A DNA stretch of 7,071 bases, taken from Burkholderiales bacterium (GTDB lineage Bacteria > Pseudomonadota > Gammaproteobacteria > Burkholderiales > Burkholderiaceae_C). Made by a program: the position numbers and the translations under genes. Of the stretch, positions 1 through 5,780 are shown one piece after another (position 1 is the stretch's first letter; the number at the start of each line of letters is the position of its first letter). The notes under the pieces are model-generated. The model made no database searches, had not been told where the DNA came from, and was given only the letters and a program-made list of their open reading frames with translations. The DNA lies in the NCBI GenBank assembly GCA_025352345.1, contig JANXTP010000159.1, positions 1 through 7,071 of the forward strand, written 5' to 3'.

Positions 1-633
1 TTCGCCTTGCACCGGCTCGAAGATGATCGCGGCCACGCGGCTGGGTTCGATGTCGGCCTTGAACAGTTGGTAGACGGCTTTCTTGACCTCGGCCAGGTTC
101 GCGCAGTGGCACGGAAACGGCACGTGGTACAGCTCGGGCGGGAACGGTCCGAACTGCGCTTTGTAGGGCTGCACCTTGCCGGTGAGCGCGACGGCGAACA
201 AGCTGCGGCCATGGAAGGCGCCGCTGAAAGCGATGACCCCGGCGCGCTTCGTGTGGGCGCGGGCGATCTTGATTGCGTTCTCGACCGCCTCGGCGCCAGT
301 GCTGAACAGCGCCGTCTTCTTCGCGTGCGTGCCGGGTGTCAGCGCATTGAGCTTCTCGGCCAGCGCGATGTAGCCCTCGTAGGGCACGACCTGGTAGCAG
401 GTGTGGGTGAAGCGCTTGAGTTGTGCCTCGATGGCCGCGATGACCTTCGGGTGGCGATGCCCGGTGTTCAGCACCGCGATGCCGCCGGCGAAGTCGATGT
501 AGCGGCGGCCTTCGATGTCCCACAGCTCTGCGTTCTCGGCGTGGTCGGCGAAGAACGTGCCCATCACGCTGACCCCGCGCGGCGTGGCCGCGGCCTTGCG
601 GTCCAGGAGTTGTTCGTTGGGGGAGTGGTTCAT
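1..633 (-). CDS. gabT: 4-aminobutyrate aminotransferase, N-terminal part (runs off the left edge)
   Basis: PLP-dependent class III aminotransferase, cytoplasmic. The family moves the amino group of GABA to 2-oxoglutarate, giving succinate semialdehyde and glutamate. I translated 211 codons from the ATG at 633-631; the frame stays open to base 1. Visible landmarks match E. coli GabT as I remember it: TPRGV (17-21), DFAGGIAVLNTGH (47-59), the PLP-phosphate loop STGAEAVENA (111-120), SGAFHGR (137-143), ALTGKV (149-154) and EPVQGE (206-211), whose last Glu is an active-site position in GabT. The Schiff-base lysine lies beyond the window, so catalytic competence cannot be checked. The start is supported by GGAGA at 641-645, 7 nt upstream. 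It follows the aldehyde dehydrogenase gene after 385 bp, which fits the next step of putrescine breakdown. The paralogue PuuE, or a related omega-amino-acid transaminase, cannot be excluded from half the protein. Confidence 0.9.
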   Translation of the reverse strand, partial: MNHSPNEQLLDRKAAATPRGVSVMGTFFADHAENAELWDIEGRRYIDFAGGIAVLNTGHRHPKVIAAIEAQLKRFTHTCYQVVPYEGYIALAEKLNALTPGTHAKKTALFSTGAEAVENAIKIARAHTKRAGVIAFSGAFHGRSLFAVALTGKVQPYKAQFGPFPPELYHVPFPCHCANLAEVKKAVYQLFKADIEPSRVAAIIFEPVQGE

Positions 634-640
634 TTCAATG

Positions 641-645
641 TCTCC
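641..645 (-). promoter_or_regulatory. ribosome binding site of gabT
   Basis: On the minus strand GGAGA stands 7 nt before the ATG at 633. This gives gabT its own translation start signal, unlike the coupled genes upstream, and it fixes the start at 633. Confidence 0.6.
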
Positions 646-713
646 AGCGGGCGTGGCGCGATGTACGACTTCTGAGGTCCGCGTGTGATGTTTGCGCGCC
701 TGCCGGGGCCACT

Positions 714-916
714 GTGTACCTCCCTCCGCGAATGTCCCCCGGCTTCGCCTCCTCCTTTATTTCGCTGCGGGAGACACCCAGCGTCCCCGGCACGATTGAC
801 TGCATCTTGTATTCGTCAATCAGCCACCGCGCTGACGGATCGCGTCGGCGGTGTGTACTGCGCAGCGAAATAAAGAAGGAGGCCGCAGGCCGGGTGACAT
901 TCGCGGAGCAGTGCAC
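714..916. repeat. long imperfect inverted repeat (two 56-nt arms, 91-nt spacer)
   Basis: The left arm (714-769) and the reverse complement of the right arm (861-916) align along their whole length, with two small compensating 2-nt gaps and a few substitutions. The best-preserved blocks are CTCCGCGAATGTC at the outer side and CTTTATTTCGCTGCG at the inner side, both identical between arms. The outer tips read GTGTAC and GTGCAC. The spacer (770-860) carries a smaller inverted repeat, GATTGAC (794-800) and GTCAATC (815-821), around a 14-nt loop. I see no target-site duplication and no transposase. The transcript would form a large hairpin between the two enzyme genes. It could be a dispersed intergenic repeat or MITE-like element, an RNA-processing or mRNA-stability structure, or an attenuator. 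Its nature is not settled by the sequence alone. Confidence 0.85.
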
Positions 917-935
917 GCCGTCGGCGTGATCACGC
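914..935. repeat. two overlapping perfect palindromes beside the inverted repeat
   Basis: CACGCCG-T-CGGCGTG (914-928) and GCGTGATCACGC (924-935) are perfect dyads that share five bases. They sit at the outer edge of the right arm, about 280 bp upstream of gabT. They could be a regulator-binding site, alternative hairpins in the RNA, or part of the repeat element. No specific regulator can be named. Confidence 0.5.
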
Positions 936-1018
936 GCCTCACCGACTCGCAAGCAAAAAATCAAAGAGTTCAGATTCATCTCAGTCTCCTTCCGACAGGT
1001 CGGTAGACACGTCTCAGA

Positions 1019-2524
1019 TCATCCACCGTCGATGCGAAGCCAAGTCGTCTTCAATTCGGTGTATTTGTCGAACGCGTGCAGCGATTTATCACGCCCGTTA
1101 CCGCTTTGCTTGAAGCCGCCGAAGGGCACGGTGATGTCGTCTTCGTCGTACTGGTTCACATGCACCGTGCCGGCGTGCAGGGCGCGGGCGACGCGGTGGG
1201 CGCGGTCGATCTGGTGGCTCCAGACGCTGGCCTGCAGGCCATAAGGCGAGTCGTTGGCGATCGCGATCGCTTCGGCCTCGGTCTTGAAACGGATCACCGA
1301 CATCACGGGGCCAAAAATTTCCTCGCGGGCAATCTTCATCTGATTCGTCACGCCGTCGAAGATGGTCGGCTCGACGAAATAGCCACCGGTGTCGGCACGC
1401 GTCTGGCGGCCGCCGGCCACCAGCCGAGCGCCATCGCTGTGGCCGGCATCGATGTAGCCGAGCACGGTGCGCAGTTGGCCGTCGTCGACCAGCGCGCCCA
1501 TCGGCGCGGCGCCGCTGAGCGGGTCGCCGGGCTGGTATTTCGGTGCTTCGGCTGCGACGGTGGCGATGAACTCGTCGGCCACGCTGTCGTGCACCAGCAC
1601 GCGCGACGGCGCATTGCAGCTTTCACCCTGGTTGAAGAACATGCTGCCGGCCACGGTGCAGGCGGCGCGCGCGATGTCGTTGTAGTCGTCGAACACGATG
1701 AAAGCCGACTTGCCGCCGAGTTCGTTGTAGACGCGCTTCAGGTTGCTGCGGCCGGCGTATTCGAGCATCTTGCGGCCGACGCGGGTGCTGCCGGTGAAGC
1801 CGATCGCATCGACCTCCATGTGCAGCGCCAGCGCCTCGCCAGCTTCGTGGCCGTAGCCCGGCACGACGTTGAACACGCCTTCGGGCAAACCGGCCTCAAT
1901 CGCCAGCTCGGCCAGGCGCAGCGCCGTCAGCGGCGATTTCTCACTGGGCTTGAGCACCACGCTGTTGCCCGCCGCCAGCGCCGGCCCGAGCTTCCAGGCC
2001 GACATGATCATCGGGTAGTTCCAGGGCACGATGGCACCGACCACGCCCATCGGCTCGCGCGTGATCAGCGCCAGTGCGCTGCGTGCGGTGGGCGCGATCT
2101 CGTCGTAGACCTTGTCGACCGCTTCGCCGTACCAGGCGATGCAGCGCGCGGCAGACGCCACATCGACACCCAGGCTGTGCTGGATCGGCTTGCCCATGTC
2201 CAGCGTTTCGAGCAGCGCCAGCTCGTCTTTCGCCGCCAGGATTTTTTCGGCGAAGCGCAGCAGCACCTTCTTGCGCACCGCTGGCGGCTTGTGGGCCCAG
2301 CGGCCGTCGTCGAAGGCCCGGCGGGCTGAGCTCACCGCCGCGTCGATGTCCGCCGCCTGCCCGCGTGACACCTGCGCGATCGTGCGCCCGTCGATCGGCG
2401 AGATGCAGGCAAAGGTTTCGCCCGCCGCCGACGCCTGCCGCACGCCGTCGATCAGCATGCGGCCATCGGGCCGGCACGCGGCAGCCAGCGCATGCCAATC
2501 GCGGGACGCAACGGGGCTGTTCAT
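1019..2524 (-). CDS. puuC: aldehyde dehydrogenase, PuuC-like (aminobutyraldehyde / gamma-glutamyl-aminobutyraldehyde type)
   Basis: NAD(P)-dependent aldehyde dehydrogenase of 501 aa, close to the family's usual length of about 495. Cofactor and catalytic landmarks are all present: PWN (Asn169), KPSE (Lys192), FTGST (243-247), general base Glu268 in NELGGKS, catalytic Cys303 in NQGESC, EEIFGPV (401-407) and PFGG-KQSGNGRDKSLHA near the end. The extended N-terminus, the LETLDMGKPI stretch and the C-terminal SGNGRDKSLHA block resemble E. coli PuuC as recalled, which oxidises gamma-glutamyl-gamma-aminobutyraldehyde in putrescine degradation. The ATG at 2524-2522 overlaps the stop of the upstream gene by one base (TGATG), and no good ribosome binding site precedes it, so translation probably depends on coupling. 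A longer in-frame start (2797) would overlap the upstream gene by over 270 bp and is rejected. Neighbouring Pot and gabT genes support a polyamine role. Whether the true substrate is free 4-aminobutyraldehyde or the glutamylated form is unknown. Confidence 0.9.
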   Translation of the reverse strand: MNSPVASRDWHALAAACRPDGRMLIDGVRQASAAGETFACISPIDGRTIAQVSRGQAADIDAAVSSARRAFDDGRWAHKPPAVRKKVLLRFAEKILAAKDELALLETLDMGKPIQHSLGVDVASAARCIAWYGEAVDKVYDEIAPTARSALALITREPMGVVGAIVPWNYPMIMSAWKLGPALAAGNSVVLKPSEKSPLTALRLAELAIEAGLPEGVFNVVPGYGHEAGEALALHMEVDAIGFTGSTRVGRKMLEYAGRSNLKRVYNELGGKSAFIVFDDYNDIARAACTVAGSMFFNQGESCNAPSRVLVHDSVADEFIATVAAEAPKYQPGDPLSGAAPMGALVDDGQLRTVLGYIDAGHSDGARLVAGGRQTRADTGGYFVEPTIFDGVTNQMKIAREEIFGPVMSVIRFKTEAEAIAIANDSPYGLQASVWSHQIDRAHRVARALHAGTVHVNQYDEDDITVPFGGFKQSGNGRDKSLHAFDKYTELKTTWLRIDGG

Positions 2525-3957
2525 CAGAAGCTCACGACGACCTGCGCACCGAACAGGTGGTTGTATTTCTTGAAGGTGTTGTTGTCGACGTACTCGAAGA
2601 CGCGCTTCGTGGCGCCGTCGTAGCGATACTCCAGCTTGAAGATGGTGTACTCGTTGAAGTGGAAGTTTCCACCGACGCTCAAAGCATAGCGGTCGGCGCC
2701 GTGCTGGCCCAGGTTGGCAGTACCAGTCGTGTCGAAGCCTGGTCCGATGCCGTTCAGCGAGTCCGCGCCAAAGCCTAACAGTCCCCCGCCATGCCAATGG
2801 TTGAAGATGTAGTCGGCTCTGACGACACCTTCCAGGCGCGGCGTGAACTTGTAGGCCGCCAGGCCTGACAGGCCCACCCAGCGCGCGGTCTGGAAGCTGA
2901 CGAGGTCGTCGTTCTTCGTCGCAATCGCCGCCTTGGCTTGTTGTCCGTAGCTGATCTGCCCCTGACCGGTCCAGTCGCCGCGCGTGTAGAAGCCATCGAC
3001 TTCGAAAATGTTCAACCCGGTGTCGCCAGTGCCGTCCACGGCATTGATCTCCTTGCCGTTCACGAGATTGGCTGCCTTGCCGTGGACGCCCGAGAACCCG
3101 ATGCCCGAGTATTCGTTGATGGTGTAGTCGCCGCGATAGGCCAGCATCGGCGATTTCTCGTTAGGCTTCCGCTTTGTCGAGTTGAAGTTGCCGACGACGA
3201 TCTTGCCGGCCCAGTCGCCGCGCTTCAGGTCCAGACCGACGGCGGTGTAGGCCAGCGGCGCGATCAGGTCGAACAGCAGGTTGTGGGTGACCAGCTTGTT
3301 GTCCTTGGAAGGCAGCAACTCGTAGCCGGACCAGTCCGGAATCTGGCCGGCGATCAGGCGGGTGGTGTCCCCGTCCAGTGGAATCGACACGCTGGCCTCG
3401 TGCACGATCGACGCGAAGTTGATGTGGGAGCCCACGCCGCGATCGGGCAGGATGGTCAGGCGGAACTTGGTGCCGCCTTCCAGTTCCTTCTGGATGTCCA
3501 GCGTGGCCGCGCCGAAGAACGAGTTGTCGTACGCGTAGGGGCCGATTTGCGCCGAGTTCAGTAGCTGAAAGCCCGCGCGGTTCTGCCCGCGGTTGTAAAT
3601 GAACGTCGGGTCGATGCTGCCGTTGATCGTCAGGCCCTTGGTGAACGAGCTCTCTCGTGCTTCTTCCAGTGTGTCAACCTTCAACGCCAGCCGGGACATT
3701 TCGCGTGCCTGATCGGGTGTCATGCCTGTCGGGGCAGGAGCGGCAGCCGGTGCGGGAGCCACTGCGGTGACCGGTGCGGGCGTGGCAGCCGGTGCTGTGG
3801 CCGGCGCCGCGGCCTTCAATTTTTCTTCGAGTTGCTGTACGCGGTCACGCAAGGCTCTCAGCTCCTTGAGCAACTCATCGTTGGTGTGGGCGGCCGCCGG
3901 CAGCGGGTGCGCCGCAGCGATGGCCAGGGTCAGCAGGGTGGGTTGCCAGAGTTTCAT
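2524..3957 (-). CDS. predicted outer-membrane beta-barrel protein (porin-like, resembles DUF3138)
   Basis: 477-aa protein of unknown function. Residues 1-23 form a signal peptide (Lys2, a hydrophobic core, AAA before a likely cleavage near 23). Residues 26-48 are a heptad-like charged helix, a probable short coiled coil; 49-77 are an Ala/Pro-rich linker; 80-104 are a second helix. From about 108 the sequence alternates polar and aromatic/hydrophobic residues in beta-strand style with Asp/Gly/Asn-rich turns, and it ends in VVVSF with a terminal Phe, the usual outer-membrane assembly signal. This layout fits trimeric or carbohydrate-selective porins and, as I recall, the proteobacterial DUF3138 family. 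The start is supported by GAGGA (3964-3968), 6 nt upstream. It follows potI by 60 bp and overlaps the aldehyde dehydrogenase by one base, so it belongs to the polyamine operon. I infer an outer-membrane channel for a polyamine or related cation; the family name is less certain than the beta-barrel call. Confidence 0.82.
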   Translation of the reverse strand: MKLWQPTLLTLAIAAAHPLPAAAHTNDELLKELRALRDRVQQLEEKLKAAAPATAPAATPAPVTAVAPAPAAAPAPTGMTPDQAREMSRLALKVDTLEEARESSFTKGLTINGSIDPTFIYNRGQNRAGFQLLNSAQIGPYAYDNSFFGAATLDIQKELEGGTKFRLTILPDRGVGSHINFASIVHEASVSIPLDGDTTRLIAGQIPDWSGYELLPSKDNKLVTHNLLFDLIAPLAYTAVGLDLKRGDWAGKIVVGNFNSTKRKPNEKSPMLAYRGDYTINEYSGIGFSGVHGKAANLVNGKEINAVDGTGDTGLNIFEVDGFYTRGDWTGQGQISYGQQAKAAIATKNDDLVSFQTARWVGLSGLAAYKFTPRLEGVVRADYIFNHWHGGGLLGFGADSLNGIGPGFDTTGTANLGQHGADRYALSVGGNFHFNEYTIFKLEYRYDGATKRVFEYVDNNTFKKYNHLFGAQVVVSF

Positions 3958-3963
3958 GGTGGA

Positions 3964-3968
3964 TCCTC
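3964..3968 (-). promoter_or_regulatory. ribosome binding site of the beta-barrel gene
   Basis: GAGGA on the minus strand lies 6 nt before the ATG at 3957. The 60-bp gap to potI (3958-4017) otherwise holds three TCGAAG hexamers (plus strand 3979, 3992, 4008) in a purine-rich stretch. No terminator or clear promoter is seen, so read-through from potI is likely. Confidence 0.55.
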
Positions 3969-4017
3969 GGTCAGTGAATCGAAGGGAGAAATCGAAGAGA
4001 AAAGGACTCGAAGCGTT

Positions 4018-4860
4018 TCAGGTGGCACGGTTGGCGGCTGCGACGTCGAGCGAGCGGTTGCGCTCGGCACGCGCGATCAGGTAGCTGGCGACGACGACGC
4101 CGATCGCGACGATGACAACGATCACCGTCGCCACCGCGTTCACCGTCGGGTTGAGGCCCAGCCGGGCGCGGGAGAAGATGACCAGCGGCATCGTGGTCGA
4201 GCCCGGGCCGGACAGGAAGGCCGACAGCACCACATCGTCGAGCGACAGCGTGAAGGTCAGCAACCAGGCCGACAGCAACGACTGCGCGATCATCGGCAGC
4301 GTGACCAGCGTGAACACCTGCCAGGGCCGCGCGCCCAGGTCCATCGCCGCTTCTTCGAGCTGTGGGTTCAGGTCCTGCAGCCGCGCCTGGATCACGACCG
4401 TGGCGTAAGACATGCCCAGCAGCAGGTGGCCCATCCAGATGGTCAGCGAGCCGCGCTCGGGGAAGCCCAGCGCGCGTTGCACCGACACCAGCATCAGCAG
4501 CAGCGACAGGCCGACGATCACTTCAGGCATGACCAGCGGCGCATTGACCATGCCAGAGAACAGCGTGCGGCCGGTGAAGCGCCGGTACTTAACCAACGCA
4601 AACGCGGCCAGTATGCCGAGCACTACCGACGCGCAGGCGGTGAAGAACGCGATCTTCATCGACAGCAAGAAGGCGGTGATCATCTCGTTGTCGACCGCCA
4701 GCGCGGTGTACCAACGCAGCGTGAAGCCGCGCCAGGCATTGGGCACCGGCGAATCGTTGAACGAATAGAGCACCAGCGCGACGATCGGCAGGTACAGGAA
4801 GACGAAGCCCAGCGTCAGCCAGCCTTTGGCGAACCAGCGGTTGAAAGCAGCGGCGTTCAT
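4018..4860 (-). CDS. potI: putrescine/polyamine ABC transporter permease PotI
   Basis: Inner-membrane permease of 280 aa, the size of E. coli PotI. It pairs with PotH to form the translocation pore and binds the ATPase through its cytoplasmic EAA loop, seen here as EEAAMDLGARPWQVF (169-183). Hydrophobic segments lie near 13-33, 65-90, 103-126, 140-158, 190-215 and 238-263, giving the usual six helices. N-terminal features typical of the family are YLPIVALVLYSFN (23-35) and a tryptophan-rich first periplasmic stretch. The chosen ATG (4860-4858) overlaps the potH stop as ATGA and has GAGG 7 nt upstream (4868-4871). The longer in-frame start at 4989 runs through potH and starts with non-membrane sequence, so I reject it. 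It is co-transcribed with potG and potH. Confidence 0.93.
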   Translation of the reverse strand: MNAAAFNRWFAKGWLTLGFVFLYLPIVALVLYSFNDSPVPNAWRGFTLRWYTALAVDNEMITAFLLSMKIAFFTACASVVLGILAAFALVKYRRFTGRTLFSGMVNAPLVMPEVIVGLSLLLMLVSVQRALGFPERGSLTIWMGHLLLGMSYATVVIQARLQDLNPQLEEAAMDLGARPWQVFTLVTLPMIAQSLLSAWLLTFTLSLDDVVLSAFLSGPGSTTMPLVIFSRARLGLNPTVNAVATVIVVIVAIGVVVASYLIARAERNRSLDVAAANRAT

Positions 4861-5780
4861 TTGCACGCCTCGATGGCTTCGGCCTGGTATTTGTTGAATA
4901 TCGCCAGCGGCACGATGATCAGCAGCACCATCACCACGGCGACCGAGGACGCCATCGGCCAGTCGTTGTTGCTGAAGAACTCGTCCCACAGCACGCGGCC
5001 GATCATCAAGGTCTGCGGCCCGCCCAGCAGCTCGGGGATGACGAACTCACCGACGCAGGGAATGAACACCAGCATCGAGCCGGCGATGATCCCGGCCTTC
5101 GACAGCGGCACGGTGATCTTCCAGAACGCGGTGAAAGGCGTGGCGCCCAGATCGGCGGCGGCTTCGAGCAGCCGCAGGTCCATCTTCGACAGATTGGAGT
5201 ACAGCGGCAGGATCATGAACGGCAGGTAGGTGTAGGTCATGCCCAGCACCAGAGAGAACGGCGTGTTCATCAGCTGGCCGGGTGCCGAGATCAGCCCGAG
5301 CGATGCCAGCACCTGATCGAAGCCGCTGCCCACCAGCGCGTCGTGCGCCCAGCCGTTTTCGCTGAGCAGGCCCTTCCACGCATAGACGCGCAGCAGGAAC
5401 GAGGTCCAGAACGGCAGCATCACCAGCATCAGCAGCGCAGGCTGTGCAGTCGGTTTAGCGCGTGCCATGAAGTAGGCGAACGGGTAGCCGATGGCGAGGC
5501 AGAAGGCGGTGGTCACCGCGGCGTATTTCAGGCTGGATAGATACGTCTTGAAGTACAGGTCGTCTTGCGTGATGAAGACGTAGTTGTTGAACTTCAAGGT
5601 CAGCGCCAGCACGCCATCGGTGAAGGTGAAGATGTCCTTGAAGGTGACTGTCTCCATCTCCGACACGCTGATCTTCATCACGATCAGGAAGGGGAACAGG
5701 AAGAACAGCAGCAGCCAGCCGTAGGGGATGCCGATCACCGCCGATCGGCCGCCGAACCAGCGGGACAGCCAGGTCGTCAT
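4857..5780 (-). CDS. potH: putrescine/polyamine ABC transporter permease PotH
   Basis: Inner-membrane permease of 307 aa (E. coli PotH is about 317). Six hydrophobic segments are visible near 18-38, 84-108, 113-134, 174-195, 227-248 and 275-296. The EAA loop that contacts PotG is EAAADLGATPFTAFWKITVP (206-225). The motifs LPFWTSFLLRVYAW (122-135) and GEFVIPELLGGP (244-255) are typical of PotB/PotH permeases. I place the start at the ATG 5780-5778, which overlaps the potG stop as ATGA. The in-frame ATG at 5822 would add 14 polar residues inside potG and is less likely. No clear ribosome binding site precedes the chosen ATG, consistent with translational coupling to potG. It ends in another ATGA overlap with potI. 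Confidence 0.93.
   Translation of the reverse strand: MTTWLSRWFGGRSAVIGIPYGWLLLFFLFPFLIVMKISVSEMETVTFKDIFTFTDGVLALTLKFNNYVFITQDDLYFKTYLSSLKYAAVTTAFCLAIGYPFAYFMARAKPTAQPALLMLVMLPFWTSFLLRVYAWKGLLSENGWAHDALVGSGFDQVLASLGLISAPGQLMNTPFSLVLGMTYTYLPFMILPLYSNLSKMDLRLLEAAADLGATPFTAFWKITVPLSKAGIIAGSMLVFIPCVGEFVIPELLGGPQTLMIGRVLWDEFFSNNDWPMASSVAVVMVLLIIVPLAIFNKYQAEAIEACK
4868..4871 (-). promoter_or_regulatory. ribosome binding site of potI, deciding its start
   Basis: GAGG within the last codons of potH stands 7 nt before the ATG at 4860. It supports the 280-aa form of PotI over the upstream in-frame start. Confidence 0.5.

Larger units (their letters stand above)
634..1018. other. 385-bp intergenic region between the aldehyde dehydrogenase gene and gabT
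   Basis: This is the only long gap in the window. It holds the inverted repeat at 714-916 and overlapping short palindromes at 914-935. A short hairpin lies just after the dehydrogenase stop (992-1003: CCGAC, 2-nt loop, GTCGG). A Shine-Dalgarno-like AAGGAG (986-991) sits 6 nt before an ATG at 979. From that ATG a 114-codon minus-strand frame stays open through the repeat and stops at 637-635, one base before the gabT start. I see no convincing sigma70 -35/-10 pair and no classical hairpin-plus-U-run terminator; the minus-strand T6 at 955-960 is not preceded by a strong stem. Whether gabT has its own promoter is therefore open. Confidence 0.7.

Noticed and set aside
7..675. 222-codon plus-strand open frame at the left edge
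   Set aside because: The minus strand here encodes a clear GabT N-terminus; the plus frame has low-complexity Val/Gly/Arg/Asp composition.
794..821. TTGAC motifs in the repeat spacer as a sigma70 -35 element
   Set aside because: TTGAC occurs on both strands because of the nested inverted repeat, but neither copy has a plausible -10 hexamer at 16-18 bp spacing.
714..916. CRISPR array or tRNA/rRNA gene in the intergenic region
   Set aside because: There is one inverted pair, not regularly spaced direct repeats, and no cloverleaf or rRNA-like sequence was seen.
955..1003. Possible rho-independent terminator after the aldehyde dehydrogenase
   Set aside because: The minus-strand T6 at 955-960 is over 30 nt from the 5-bp stem at 992-1003 and has only a 4-bp stem (972-981) nearer to it, so the classical stem-then-U arrangement is missing.
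1076..2329. 417-codon plus-strand open frame opposite the aldehyde dehydrogenase
   Set aside because: The dehydrogenase on the minus strand is unmistakable with all catalytic residues. The antisense frame is rich in Arg, His, Ala and Gly, as expected from GC-rich codons read backwards, and shows no domain.
2525..2797. N-terminal extension of the aldehyde dehydrogenase to an upstream in-frame start
   Set aside because: The added 91 residues are Arg-rich and lie inside the C-terminal coding part of the beta-barrel gene; the start at 2524 gives a family-length protein.
3832..5229. 465-codon plus-strand open frame opposite potH, potI and the beta-barrel gene start
   Set aside because: It spans three well-supported minus-strand genes, is dominated by Gln, Arg, His and Asp, and has no recognisable family feature.
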